Below are positions 1-8,183 of a stretch of DNA of 64,000 nucleotides, in pieces. The notes beneath the pieces are model-generated. The model ran no database searches. It had not been told where the DNA came from and saw only the letters and a program-made list of their open reading frames with translations. Origin of the DNA: Streptomyces flavochromogenes (GTDB lineage Bacteria > Actinomycetota > Actinomycetes > Streptomycetales > Streptomycetaceae); NCBI RefSeq assembly GCF_000717595.1, contig NZ_JNZO01000018.1:248001-312000 (forward strand), read 5' to 3'. Position numbers and translations under genes: made by a program. Numbering within the stretch: the first letter of the stretch is position 1; each line of letters starts with the position of its first letter.

Positions 1-2
1 TC

Positions 3-824
3 CAGGAGGAGGCCGTCTGGAAGATGGTGGCCTTCGTCCTGGAGTCCGCCGTCTTCGCCCTGATCGGCCTTCAGCTGCCGTACGTCGTCCAGGAACTCGG
101 GCCGTACGGGATCGGCGAGGCGGCCTGGTACGCGGCCGGCGTCTTCGTCGCGGTGGTCGTGGTCCGGTTCGTCTGGGTCTATCCCGCGACCTTCCTGCCC
201 CGGCTCTCCGCCCGGGTCCGGGAACGGGAGCCGGAGGTGGACTGGAGGGCCCCGCTCGTCGTCGGCTGGGCCGGCATGCGCGGGGTGGTCTCGCTCGCCA
301 TCGCGTTCTCCATCCCCGTGGTCACCGACGGCGTGGAGTTCCCTGCCCGCAACCTCGTCCTCTTCCTCACCTTCACCACCGTCATCGGCACCCTGGTCGT
401 GCAGGGCCTCACCCTGCCGCCCCTCATCCGTTTCCTGAAGCTCCCGGGAAAGGACCGGTACGCCGAGACCCTGGCCGAGGCGCAGGCCCAGAGCGAGGCC
501 TCGCAGGCCGCCGAGGAGCGCCTCGACGCGCTGCTCGCCGACGAGCGCAACGCCCTGCCGAAGCCCCTCGCCGACCGGCTCCGCACGGTCCTCGAACGGC
601 GCCGCAACGCGGTCTGGGAGCGGCTCGGCGCCGTCAACGCGGTCACCGGGGAGACCGCGGACGACACCTACCGGCGCCTGTCGCGCGAGATGATCGACGC
701 CGAGCGCGAGGTCTTCGTGCAACTGCGTGACGCCCGGCGGATCGACGACGAGATGATGCGGACGCTGCTGCGCAGGCTCGACCTGGAGGAGGCCGCCGCC
801 TATCGCGAGGAGACCGCGGGCTGA
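3..824 (+). CDS. Na+/H+ antiporter, CPA1 family (5' end outside window)
   Basis: The reading frame is open from base 3, so the gene starts upstream of the window; 273 C-terminal residues are visible. They contain about four hydrophobic segments, including one around the conserved GMRG turn (WAGMRGVVSLAIAFSIPV), typical of the last membrane helices of CPA1/NhaP-type cation:proton exchangers. A charged, Glu/Arg-rich cytoplasmic tail of roughly 130 residues follows, likely coiled coil, as in many actinobacterial members. The expected role is exchange of Na+ or K+ for H+ across the inner membrane. The 3' end overlaps the convergent desulfhydrase gene by 25 bases. The family call is firm; ion specificity cannot be read from this part. 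Confidence 0.85.
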   Translation, partial: QEEAVWKMVAFVLESAVFALIGLQLPYVVQELGPYGIGEAAWYAAGVFVAVVVVRFVWVYPATFLPRLSARVREREPEVDWRAPLVVGWAGMRGVVSLAIAFSIPVVTDGVEFPARNLVLFLTFTTVIGTLVVQGLTLPPLIRFLKLPGKDRYAETLAEAQAQSEASQAAEERLDALLADERNALPKPLADRLRTVLERRRNAVWERLGAVNAVTGETADDTYRRLSREMIDAEREVFVQLRDARRIDDEMMRTLLRRLDLEEAAAYREETAG

Positions 825-1765
825 GCCCCGCCGTCCTGCCGGGGCGTGTCCGGGGCGCCCGTGACGACCGCCACGAGCCGGGTGCCGGCCGGGAACGCGC
901 CCTCCTCCGCCAGCGTCGTGAGGCCGAGCAGCATTTTGGCCACATACAGCCGCTCGATGGCGAGTCCGTGCCGCGCCTCGAAGTCGCGTGCGAACGCGTC
1001 GAGGGCCGGGGGCACGCGCGCGTAGCCCCCGCAGTGGAAACGCTCGTCCAGGGCCCAGTCGCCGCGCGGCCCGCCGAACGCCGCGTCCTGGAGGGCGCGC
1101 ACCTCCCCGCCCAGGAAACCGCCCTTGAGGACCGGGACGCCCAGTGCCCTCCCGCCGCCTCCGGCGGGAGGTGCCCCCGGGCCCGGGGACAGGCCGGCCG
1201 CGAGACCCGCGAGGGTGCCGCCCGTGCCGCAGGCGACGGCGACCGTGTCCGCCCGCCCGGCGAGCTCCCGCCCCAGCTCCACGCAGCCCTGGACGGCGAG
1301 CGCGTTGCTGCCGCCCTCGGGGACCACGTACGCGCCCGCGGGGGCCCGTTCCAGGAGCATCGCGCGCGTGGCCGGGTCATTCTTCGCGCGGTACGTGGCC
1401 CGGTCCACGAACACGAGCCGCATCCCGTCCGCCGCGCAGCGCGCGAGCGAGGGGTTGAGCGGCCGCCCGGCCAGCTCGTCGCCGCGCACGATCCCGACGG
1501 TGGGAAAGCCGAGCAGCCGTCCGGCGGCCGCCACCGCGCGCAGATGGTTGGAGTACGCGCCGCCGAAGGTCAGCACGGGACGGCCGGCCGCCGCCTCGAG
1601 GTTGAGCGCGAGCTTGCGCCACTTGTTGCCCGGCAGATCGGGATGGATGAGGTCCTCGCGCTTGAGCGACAGCGTGAGCCCGCGCCGGGTGAAGCGCTCG
1701 TCCTCCACCGGCTCCAGGGGCGAGGGGATCCGGGGCCGCAGGCGGGAGAGGTCGAACGCGTTCAC
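800..1765 (-). CDS. PLP-dependent D-cysteine desulfhydrase / ACC deaminase family enzyme
   Basis: A 321-residue fold-type II PLP enzyme. The motif LPGNKWRKL near residue 40 carries the expected PLP-binding lysine. A Ser/Gly-rich cofactor loop (FGGAYSNHL) and the phosphate-binding GTGGTLAGL are also visible. The family converts D-cysteine to pyruvate, sulfide and ammonia, or opens 1-aminocyclopropane-1-carboxylate; the sequence does not settle which. I chose GTG at 1765 because the alignable protein begins there (VNAFDLSRLRP); the open frame further upstream is not family-like. After GTGGTLAGLAAG there is an extra Pro/Gly/Ala stretch encoded by a palindrome at 1148-1171, unusual for the family. 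The last 25 bases overlap the antiporter gene tail to tail. Confidence 0.85.
   Translation of the reverse strand: MNAFDLSRLRPRIPSPLEPVEDERFTRRGLTLSLKREDLIHPDLPGNKWRKLALNLEAAAGRPVLTFGGAYSNHLRAVAAAGRLLGFPTVGIVRGDELAGRPLNPSLARCAADGMRLVFVDRATYRAKNDPATRAMLLERAPAGAYVVPEGGSNALAVQGCVELGRELAGRADTVAVACGTGGTLAGLAAGLSPGPGAPPAGGGGRALGVPVLKGGFLGGEVRALQDAAFGGPRGDWALDERFHCGGYARVPPALDAFARDFEARHGLAIERLYVAKMLLGLTTLAEEGAFPAGTRLVAVVTGAPDTPRQDGGAQPAVSSR
1148..1171. repeat. GC-rich palindrome inserted inside a coding region (REP-like)
   Basis: Perfect 10-bp inverted repeat, cctcccgccg (1148-1157) and cggcgggagg (1162-1171), with a 4-nt loop. It lies inside the PLP-enzyme gene and encodes the in-frame Pro/Gly/Ala-rich extra loop. 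It resembles short palindromes scattered through Streptomyces genomes, both between and within genes; that resemblance is from memory and unchecked. Confidence 0.55.
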
Positions 1766-1812
1766 CCGGCCATTGTCCGTGTGCCGGGCCCTCGTCCGCA
1801 CGCTCCGTCCGG

Positions 1813-2403
1813 TCAGCGCAGGAGGTCGGCCACCCGCTCGCGCATCGAGGCCATCGTGAAGCCGCGCGGGTCCACCTTCCCCGGCTGCCACTCCAGGTGC
1901 CCGATGACCGAGCGCTGCGTCCAGCCGTGCACCCGGCACACTGCGGCCGCCGCCTTCGCGATGGCCTCCAGCTGGACCTTCGGCCACGGATCCACGCCGT
2001 CGCCGAGGTTCTCGCACTCGAAGCCGTAGAAGTACCGGTTGCCGTCCGTGGTGGCCTCGTCGTCCCGGGGCAGGCCCTGCTCGGCGATGACCGCCCTGAG
2101 GACCTCGTCGTCACCGAGGCCCGCGTGGTTCGCGCGGCCGTAGCCGACGAGATGGACGGTGCCGTCCTTGGCGATCACGCCGTGACAGAGCGGCCCCGGC
2201 AGACCCGCGTAGCCGTCCCGGCAGATCCGGACGGTGCCGGCGGTGCCGCGGGTCACGGTGTGATGGATCATCACGCCGTGCACGGGGCCCCAGGGACCCT
2301 TGTGGTTGCGGTTGTGGGTGGACCATGCGCCGACCTGGACGACCGCGAGGCCCGCGTCGCGCAGCGCGTCGAGGAACCTGCTCGCGGACATGGGGGTGGA
2401 CAT
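1813..2403 (-). CDS. N-acetylmuramoyl-L-alanine amidase (Amidase_2 / PGRP type), lysin-like
   Basis: A 196-residue protein with no signal peptide. It carries the zinc-amidase signature: MIHHTVTRG (first zinc His), RANHAG, and GHLEWQPGKVDPRG (second His plus the Lys/Asp context of the third ligand). The expected reaction cuts the amide bond between N-acetylmuramic acid and L-alanine of peptidoglycan. The start at 2403 has a good ribosome site (gaaggga, 8-9 nt upstream). The proposed upstream extension is low complexity and overlaps an intergenic repeat. Lack of a signal peptide and the phage-endolysin-like GHLEWQPG..DP motif suggest a prophage-derived or holin-dependent enzyme, but no phage genes lie nearby. 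It could also be a cytosolic recycling enzyme. Confidence 0.85.
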   Translation of the reverse strand: MSTPMSASRFLDALRDAGLAVVQVGAWSTHNRNHKGPWGPVHGVMIHHTVTRGTAGTVRICRDGYAGLPGPLCHGVIAKDGTVHLVGYGRANHAGLGDDEVLRAVIAEQGLPRDDEATTDGNRYFYGFECENLGDGVDPWPKVQLEAIAKAAAAVCRVHGWTQRSVIGHLEWQPGKVDPRGFTMASMRERVADLLR

Positions 2404-2451
2404 GACCGACTCCCTTCGGAGGACGGGTGGGGGCTTCCGGAGCGCCGGAGT

Positions 2452-2482
2452 CCGGAGTACCGGAGGTTCCGGAGTACCGGAG
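2452..2482. repeat. short direct repeat in the amidase-encapsulin intergenic region
   Basis: The 14-mer ccggagtaccggag occurs at 2452-2465 and 2469-2482 (period 17), with further partial CGGAG units from about 2437. The block lies in the 287-bp divergent region between the amidase and the encapsulin genes. Each 14-mer is itself partly symmetrical around GTAC, so it could bind a regulator; no family assignment is possible. Confidence 0.5.
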
Positions 2483-2690
2483 TCCGCTCCTCCACCGCCA
2501 TCCGTTCGGACCGTGTGCGAGCCGATCCGGACAGGGTCCCGTGAGGCTTCCGGGACTCCGCTGTTCGGATGGAAATCACGTGACATGCCCCGAAGATCGT
2601 CGAACAGTCCCACTCGAATGTGTAATGGCGCCGACACGCTGCGTGCTGAAAGGCTTCGTCTCGCAACTCAGTCATACGAGAGGGAGTTCC

Positions 2691-4109
2691 ATGTCCGTTG
2701 GTTCGGTTGGCGACGAGGTCCGCGTCGCGGAGCAGCAGGCGCCGCAGCAGAGTCTCGGCACCGCGGCCGCGCGGAACCTCGCCACGACCACCAAGTCGGC
2801 GCCGCAGATGCAGGAGATCACCTCACGGTGGCTGCTGCGGGCGCTGCCCTGGGTCCAGGTGCAGGGTGGTACGTACCGGGTGAACCGGAGGCTCAGCTAC
2901 TCCGTGGGTGACGGCCGGGTCACCTTCGTCCAGACCGGAGAGCGCGTCGCGGTCATCCCCGCCGAGCTCGGCGAACTCCCCGTCCTGCGCGGCTACGAGG
3001 ACGAGGAGGCCCTGGGCGAGCTCGCGGCTCGCTGCCGCCAGCGGGAGTACGCGGCCGGCGAGGTCGTCGCCGTCGCCGGGGAGCCGACCGACCGGGTCCA
3101 CCTCCTCGCGCACGGCAGGATCGAGCAGATCGGCGAGGGGCCGTACGGCGACGAGGCCGTCCTCGGAGTCCTCGCCGACGGCGCCTACTTCGGCGACAAC
3201 GCCCTCGTCGACCCGGAGGCCACCTGGGAGTGGTCCGCCCGCGCCGCCACCGCCTGTACGGTCCTGGAGCTCACCAGGGACGACGTGCGGAACCTGGCGG
3301 AGCGGGCCGGCTCGCTCGCCGCCCACCTCGCGAGCGTGGCCGCCCTGCCCAACCAGCGGACGAACAGGTACGGCGAGGCCGAGATCGACCTCTCCGCGGG
3401 CCACGTCGGCGAGGCCGTCGTCCCGCACACGTACGTCGACTACGACGCCTCGCCCCGCGAGTACGAGCTGAGCGTCGCCCAGACCGTGCTGAAGGTGCAC
3501 AGCCGCGTCGCCGACCTCTACAACCAGCCGATGAACCAGACCGAGCAGCAGTTGCGGCTCACGGTCGAGGCGCTCCGCGAGCGCCAGGAGTTCGAGCTGG
3601 TCAACAACAAGGAGTTCGGCCTCCTCGCCAACTGCGACTACGGGCAGCGCCTCCAGCCGCACGACGGGGCCCCCAGCCCCGACGACATGGACGAGCTGCT
3701 CTCCCGCCGCCGGGGATCCAAGCTGTTCCTCGCCCACCCGCGCGCCATCGCCGCCTTCGGCCGCGAGCTCAACAAGCGCGGACTGGTGCCCGAGACGATC
3801 GACATCAACGGCAACCGCATCCCGACCTGGCGCGGTGTGCCGATCTACCCGTGCAACAAGATCCCGGTCTCGGACGCCCGGACCACCTCGATCATCTGCA
3901 TGCGCACGGGCGAGGCCGACCAGGGTGTGATCGGTCTGCACCAGACCGGCATCCCCGACGAGATCGAGCCGAGCCTCTCCGTCCGCTTCATGGGCATCGA
4001 CGAGCAGGCGATCATCTCCTACCTGGTCACGGCCTACTACTCGGCGGCGATCCTCGTCCCGGACGCGCTCGGTGTCCTGGAGAACGTCGAGGTCAGCCGC
4101 TGGCGTTGA
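2691..4109 (+). CDS. family 2B encapsulin nanocompartment shell protein (with cyclic-nucleotide-binding domain)
   Basis: A 472-residue shell protein. An N-terminal arm (about 1-95) is followed by a cyclic-nucleotide-binding-like domain at about 95-205 ([19 protein letters not shown] ... [12 protein letters not shown]). From about residue 235 the HK97-type encapsulin core runs to the C terminus ([75 protein letters not shown]). Family 2B encapsulins self-assemble into icosahedral protein cages enclosing a cargo enzyme. The start at 2691 has a clear site (gaGGGAGttcc); the longer upstream frame is GC-skew noise. The polyprenyl transferase 94 bp downstream is the likely cargo. Whether the nucleotide domain binds cAMP is unknown. 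Confidence 0.93.
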   Translation: MSVGSVGDEVRVAEQQAPQQSLGTAAARNLATTTKSAPQMQEITSRWLLRALPWVQVQGGTYRVNRRLSYSVGDGRVTFVQTGERVAVIPAELGELPVLRGYEDEEALGELAARCRQREYAAGEVVAVAGEPTDRVHLLAHGRIEQIGEGPYGDEAVLGVLADGAYFGDNALVDPEATWEWSARAATACTVLELTRDDVRNLAERAGSLAAHLASVAALPNQRTNRYGEAEIDLSAGHVGEAVVPHTYVDYDASPREYELSVAQTVLKVHSRVADLYNQPMNQTEQQLRLTVEALRERQEFELVNNKEFGLLANCDYGQRLQPHDGAPSPDDMDELLSRRRGSKLFLAHPRAIAAFGRELNKRGLVPETIDINGNRIPTWRGVPIYPCNKIPVSDARTTSIICMRTGEADQGVIGLHQTGIPDEIEPSLSVRFMGIDEQAIISYLVTAYYSAAILVPDALGVLENVEVSRWR

Positions 4110-4117
4110 GCCGACGA

Positions 4118-4156
4118 CGCCCGGGGGCGGGGACCGAACCCTCCCGCCCCCGGGCG
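4118..4156 (+). promoter_or_regulatory. strong hairpin between encapsulin shell and cargo genes
   Basis: A perfect 14-bp inverted repeat (cgcccgggggcggg at 4118-4131, complement at 4143-4156) with an 11-nt loop begins 9 nt after the shell stop codon and ends 47 nt before the cargo start. No T-run follows. It could be a partial terminator or mRNA-stabilising element that makes the shell message more abundant than the cargo message, matching the high shell:cargo ratio needed. The role is inferred. Confidence 0.6.
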
Positions 4157-4203
4157 CTCCCGGCTCGTCGCCGCGCAGCATCGCCACGGAGGAGACGAAG
4201 GAA

Positions 4204-5259
4204 GTGACCTTGAGCATTGCCGGCGGGGATGCCGTCACCGACGGTCAGGGGGCTGTGCGGCTCCTGGACCGGACGCGGACGGCCGTCCATCCTCAACTGC
4301 GCTCGACCGTCGAGACCCTGCCCGGTTCGATGCGGCGGGTCGCGATGTACCACTTCGGCTGGGAGCACGCCGACGGCACTCCTGCCAGGGAGCAGCCGGG
4401 CAAGGCGATCCGGCCCGCCCTGGTCCTCGCGGCGACCCGCGCGCTCGGCGCCGACGAGGCCTCGGCGGTGAAGGCCGCGGCCGCGGTGGAGCTCGCGCAC
4501 AACTTCACCCTGCTCCACGACGACATCGTCGACGAGGACGTGACCCGGCGGCACCGGCCCACCGCCTGGACGGTCTTCGGCATCCCGGACGCGCTGATCG
4601 CCGGGGACGCGATGAGCGCGCTCGCCCTGCGGATGCTCGCCGAGGATCCGCACCCCGCCTCGGCGGCCGCGTCCGCGCGGCTCGCCGCCTGCATCATCGA
4701 GCTCTGCGCGGGACAGCAGGCGGACTGCGCCTTCGAGCAGCGGGCGCCGCGCGAGGTCTCCCTGGACGAGTGTCTGGCCATGGCCACCGCCAAGACCGGC
4801 GCGCTGCTCGGCGCCTCCTGTACCATCGGCGCGCTCTACGCGGGCGCGGGGGACGAGGAGGTCGCCGCGATGGACGCGTTCGGCCGTGAGGCGGGCCTCG
4901 CCTTCCAGCTGATCGACGACCTCATCGGGATCTGGGGAGACCCGGACCGTACGGGCAAACCCGCCGGGGCCGATCTCGTCGCCCACAAGAAGTCGCTGCC
5001 GGTGGTGGCGGCGCTCGCCTCGGGGACGCCGGCGGGTGACGAGCTGGCCGAGCTGTACTCCCGCCCGGTCCTCGACGCCGAGGCGGTACGGGCGGCCGCG
5101 GACGCGGTCGAGCGGGCCGGTGGGCGCGACTGGGCGCAGGACCAGGCGGCCGAGCGGATGGGCCGTGCCGTCGAGCACCTGGCCCAGGCGGTCCCGGACC
5201 TGGCGGCGGCGGGGGACATGCTGGCGCTCGCGGAGTTCGTCACGCGACGCTCGCGCTGA
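4204..5259 (+). CDS. family 2 encapsulin cargo-type polyprenyl transferase (isoprenyl diphosphate synthase)
   Basis: 351 residues, all-alpha trans-prenyltransferase. First aspartate-rich motif HDDIVDED (about 105-112), second IDDLIGIWGD (about 237-246), plus GKAIRP (67-71) for diphosphate binding and KTGALLGA. It should condense isopentenyl diphosphate with an allylic diphosphate; chain length is not predictable here. The context directly after a family 2B shell makes it the probable encapsulated enzyme. I chose GTG 4204, preceded by ggaggag at 4188-4194; TTG 4210 is an alternative. The frame is also open upstream to GTG 4072, and the extra 44 residues would be Pro/Gly-rich and disordered. 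No terpene cyclase lies in the window. Confidence 0.88.
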   Translation: MTLSIAGGDAVTDGQGAVRLLDRTRTAVHPQLRSTVETLPGSMRRVAMYHFGWEHADGTPAREQPGKAIRPALVLAATRALGADEASAVKAAAAVELAHNFTLLHDDIVDEDVTRRHRPTAWTVFGIPDALIAGDAMSALALRMLAEDPHPASAAASARLAACIIELCAGQQADCAFEQRAPREVSLDECLAMATAKTGALLGASCTIGALYAGAGDEEVAAMDAFGREAGLAFQLIDDLIGIWGDPDRTGKPAGADLVAHKKSLPVVAALASGTPAGDELAELYSRPVLDAEAVRAAADAVERAGGRDWAQDQAAERMGRAVEHLAQAVPDLAAAGDMLALAEFVTRRSR

Positions 5260-5274
5260 GGCCCCGGGGCGTCG

Positions 5275-5850
5275 TCACGCCTCGGGGACGATCCGGTTGA
5301 CCACGGTCTCGATCAGGTCGTCCAGGTGCCGGTCGTCGTGCAGGCCCGGGACCGTGAAGTGGTCGAGCAGCAGCCCGGTGAGGGCGAAGTAGAGCAGCCG
5401 GACGGTGTCCGCGTCCCCGGGCATCCCGGCCTCCAGGTGCCCCTGGATGTTCGCGTCCAGATCGCCCCGGAGCACCTTGGTGAGCTGGGTCCGCAGCTCG
5501 GGGCGGCGCACGGCTTCGAGGCGGAGCTCGAAGAGCCCGAGGTAGCAGGTGCGCTCGGCGGCGAGCCGCTGGGCGACCTGGCGCATCAGCTCGAAGACCA
5601 GGGCGCGGCTCGGCGCGGGCAGCATGGCGGTCTCCATGACTCCGGGCTTGGGGGTGAGCCGGACGAAGATCCGGTCGGCGACCTCGGAGAGCACCTGGTC
5701 CCGGTCGCGGAAGTAGTTGGACGAGGTTCCCGTGGGGACCCCGGCGCAGGCGTCGACCGCGCGGAAGGTCAGCCCGCGGGCACCGTCGTCCGCCAGGACC
5801 TGGATGGCAGCGTCGAGCAGCGCCGTACGTCGTTCGGGGTTTCTCGCCAT
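5275..5850 (-). CDS. TetR/AcrR family transcriptional regulator
   Basis: 191 residues. The N-terminal helix-turn-helix domain (about 8-55: RRTALLDAAIQVLADDG, LTFRAVDACAGVPTGTSSNYF) is classical TetR. The C-terminal ligand domain (about 75-190) is typical of the family but not diagnostic of an inducer. It is divergent from the reductase at 5962, with about 110 bp between the starts, so autoregulation and control of that gene are likely. CACTACA (5891-5897) and CACTATA (about 5905-5911) in the shared region form a spaced pair and are the best operator candidates. The protein is complete. Confidence 0.88.
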   Translation of the reverse strand: MARNPERRTALLDAAIQVLADDGARGLTFRAVDACAGVPTGTSSNYFRDRDQVLSEVADRIFVRLTPKPGVMETAMLPAPSRALVFELMRQVAQRLAAERTCYLGLFELRLEAVRRPELRTQLTKVLRGDLDANIQGHLEAGMPGDADTVRLLYFALTGLLLDHFTVPGLHDDRHLDDLIETVVNRIVPEA

Positions 5851-5961
5851 GTCGTGTTTCCTCCTTCTTCGAACATAGGGCTTGCGTAACCACTACAGGT
5901 GAAGCACTATAGCCGTCGTGGTTGCGATCGCGGCCACGATCCGAAGTGGAAGAGGACCGGT

Positions 5962-6543
5962 TTGCGCAAGCTCACGTACTTCATCGCCTGCACCATCGAC
6001 GGCTTCATCGGTGACCCCAAGGGCGATGCCACCTCCATGTACCAGTTCGTGGACGCCGAGTTCCTGGAGTTCCTGACCGGCGAGTACCCGGAGACCGTCT
6101 CGGCGCAGGGCCGGGAGATGCTCGGGATCGACGCCGAGAACCAGCGGTTCGACACCGTCGTCCAGGGGCTGGGGTCGTACCGGATCGCCCTGGACATGGG
6201 CATCACCAGCCCGTACGGCCACCTGCGGGAGGTCGTCGCCACCCGCTCGCTGGCCGAGTCGCCCGACGCCAACGTGGAGCTCATCGCCGACGACCTCGTC
6301 GGCCGCGTCCGCGAGCTCAAGGCCGAGGACAGCCCCCTGGACATCTGGCTCTGCGGTGGCTCCACGATCGCCGGTGAGCTCATCGAGGAGATCGACGAGC
6401 TGGTCATCAAGACCTATCCGCAGGTGTACGGCTCCGGTATGCCGATGTTCGGCGCCGACTTCGAGCCCCGCGACTTCGAGCTGAACGACCTGCGCGTCTT
6501 CGGTAACGGCGCGTTCGTCCGTACGTACACCAGGAAGCGGTGA
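5962..6543 (+). CDS. dihydrofolate reductase-like (RibD C-terminal domain) oxidoreductase
   Basis: 193 residues from TTG 5962. The start LRKLTYFIACTIDGFIG matches the beginning of the RibD_C/DHFR-like fold, and WLCGGSTIAGEL plus VYGSGMPMFG match its NADPH-binding and closing segments. Members reduce pterin or pyrimidine-like substrates with NADPH, but many in Streptomyces are of unknown substrate. A ribosome site (gaagagg) sits about 7 nt before TTG 5962. GTG 5899 is an in-frame alternative but lies in the presumed operator and lacks a good site. The gene is divergent from, and probably controlled by, the TetR regulator. Confidence 0.8.
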   Translation: MRKLTYFIACTIDGFIGDPKGDATSMYQFVDAEFLEFLTGEYPETVSAQGREMLGIDAENQRFDTVVQGLGSYRIALDMGITSPYGHLREVVATRSLAESPDANVELIADDLVGRVRELKAEDSPLDIWLCGGSTIAGELIEEIDELVIKTYPQVYGSGMPMFGADFEPRDFELNDLRVFGNGAFVRTYTRKR

Positions 6544-6586
6544 ACGGCGGCAGGCGCTCCCGTGCGAGCCGTCCTACCCTGGACCT

Positions 6587-6898
6587 ATGGGTGACGAGGC
6601 GCCTCACACGACGAGGGACCCCCGGGCCGAGCACGGATGCCCGGCCTGCGGGCAGCCGCGAGCCGTGACGGCCACCCGGCACAAGGTCCTCGGGGCCTGG
6701 GTGCCGGAGTGGGAGGTGCAGCCCTGCCGCAACCCGGACTGCACGCTCTACCGGAGCGTGGAGGCAGACCTGGGCGAAAGCGTGGAAACGGCCGCCGACG
6801 TGGCTGCGGGCACGCGTCCCGTCGCGGGTGCGGAAGCCGCGAGCACGCACGTGACCGGCAAGAACGGCGAGATCGGGAGAAGTCAGGCCACGGGGTGA
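6587..6898 (+). CDS. small CxxC...CxxxxC putative zinc-ribbon protein
   Basis: 103 residues. Two cysteine pairs, GCPACGQPR near residue 18 and PCRNPDCTLY near residue 47, are spaced as in a small zinc ribbon, with TRHKVLGAWVPEWEVQ between them. The C-terminal half is Ala/Thr/Glu-rich and probably disordered. Codon third positions are G/C rich, as for a real gene. I do not recognise a named family. It stands alone between the reductase and the next small protein, 42 bp from either, all on the plus strand. A nucleic-acid or protein-binding adaptor is possible. Confidence 0.6.
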   Translation: MGDEAPHTTRDPRAEHGCPACGQPRAVTATRHKVLGAWVPEWEVQPCRNPDCTLYRSVEADLGESVETAADVAAGTRPVAGAEAASTHVTGKNGEIGRSQATG

Positions 6899-6940
6899 CC
6901 GGACGCGCGCAGGAGCCGGTCGTACGGCTACAGTCCGCGC

Positions 6941-7360
6941 ATGTCATCGGAGTCGACGGAAGTCTGGACCGGCTGGTACCGGGACCGCAGCGGCGCGGAA
7001 GCGATCGTCATCACGGCCGACGGGCGGCATGTCGCCACCCGGATCAGGGGGATCGAGTACACGGGCGAGGGCTTCGCCGAGCTCAGCGCGGCGGCGGAGG
7101 GCGGGCAGCCTCTCACCGCCTGCGTCCTGGAGTGGGACCTGCCGCTCCCCGTCGTCATGGACGGCGCCTCCCAGCAGGCCACGCTGAGCTGCCTGCTGAC
7201 CCTCGGTGAGCGCGCGGACCTCAGCCTGACGCTGCACTACGGTGGCGCCGCCTTCGAATCGTGCGTCGCCGGAGGTGACTTCGACGGGGCGCTCGAACGG
7301 GTCAGGCGCCAGCTGCCGCCCGGCGCGGATTTCGGCCGCCGACTGCTTCAGGCGGCCTGA
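6941..7360 (+). CDS. uncharacterised conserved protein (DUF6304-like)
   Basis: 139 residues, soluble and acidic, without signal peptide or membrane segment. Opening residues WTGWYRDRSGAEAIVITADGRHV and IRGIEYTGEGF are, from memory, like an actinobacterial DUF6304-type family; I am not certain of the number. No catalytic motif is visible. The start at ATG 6941 lacks a strong ribosome site. The gene is followed by a bidirectional hairpin and then the convergent snapalysin gene. Confidence 0.6.
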   Translation: MSSESTEVWTGWYRDRSGAEAIVITADGRHVATRIRGIEYTGEGFAELSAAAEGGQPLTACVLEWDLPLPVVMDGASQQATLSCLLTLGERADLSLTLHYGGAAFESCVAGGDFDGALERVRRQLPPGADFGRRLLQAA

Positions 7361-7383
7361 GAGCACCCGTACCGGAACGGAGA

Positions 7384-7428
7384 ACGAGGACGGCGGCGCC
7401 CCGGGGAGGGGACGCCGCCGCTTCTCGT
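7384..7428. terminator. bidirectional terminator-like hairpin
   Basis: Stem cggcggcg (7391-7398) / cgccgccg (7413-7420), extended outside by acgag (7384-7388) / ctcgt (7424-7428) with internal mismatches. It lies between the convergent ends at 7360 and 7440, so it can serve both genes. Confidence 0.6.
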
Positions 7429-7439
7429 CTTCCGCGTGC

Positions 7440-8096
7440 TCAGCTCTTGAACGCGGAGGCGAGGCCGTTGCGCCACAACTGGTCGACGCGGGACCGCTCC
7501 TGGGAGTTCGGCTGGGCGTTCTGGCAGGACGTGCCGGGGCCGCCGCCCGACATCAGCTCGCTGCACGGACCGCTGTAGTGGTCCGGCAGCCCGAGGACGT
7601 GCCCGGTCTCGTGGGCGGTCACACGGGTGGAGTTGTACTGCTGGTTCTGCCGGTAGTCGAGGAAGATGTAGCCGCTGCCGTGACCGTCGGTGCTCGCGTA
7701 CGAGCCACGGGAGTCGTTGCCCTCGTAGTAGCGGAAGTCCGGGTTGCTGCCCTCGACGAGCCGGACGTTCGCCACCGAGCTGTTCCATATCTGCGTCGAG
7801 CGGGAGATCTGGCTGCGGAAGCTCGGCGCGTTGGCGGCGCTGTAGACCACGGTGACGGCGGCCGCGCCGGGAGCGGCGGCCCGCTTCTTCGCCACCGACT
7901 TCACGACGGCGTCGAAGAAGGCCTGGTTGGCCTTCGCCTCCTCGGCCGAACCGGCGTACGCCACGGCGGTGTTGCCGGCCGCGGGGACGCCGGTGGGGGC
8001 GGGGGCGGCCACGGCCGGGGCCGCGCCCAGCGAGGCGGCGAGACCGAGGCCGAGGGCGGTGGTCAGGACAGAGGTGAGGACCTTGGGGTGACGCAT
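7440..8096 (-). CDS. snpA: snapalysin (small neutral metalloprotease, peptidase family M7)
   Basis: 218-residue precursor. A Sec signal peptide occupies about residues 1-30 ([20 protein letters not shown]...AVAA), followed by a propeptide and a mature domain of about 130 residues. The zinc site [11 protein letters not shown] gives the HExxHxxGxxD pattern in which Asp is the third ligand, a hallmark of snapalysin; Cys residues in GPCSELM and GTSCQ should form the disulfide. It is secreted and degrades milk-type proteins in known Streptomyces homologues. The start at 8096 has aggagg 8 nt upstream. The divergent LysR gene at 8283 is the expected activator. Confidence 0.93.
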   Translation of the reverse strand: MRHPKVLTSVLTTALGLGLAASLGAAPAVAAPAPTGVPAAGNTAVAYAGSAEEAKANQAFFDAVVKSVAKKRAAAPGAAAVTVVYSAANAPSFRSQISRSTQIWNSSVANVRLVEGSNPDFRYYEGNDSRGSYASTDGHGSGYIFLDYRQNQQYNSTRVTAHETGHVLGLPDHYSGPCSELMSGGGPGTSCQNAQPNSQERSRVDQLWRNGLASAFKS

Positions 8097-8183
8097 GGGG
8101 GGCTCCTCCTGTAGGGGATGGGAGAGAGTCTCGGGGGAGCCGGGGCGCGTGGGGATGATGTCAACCGGCGATAGCATCACCGC

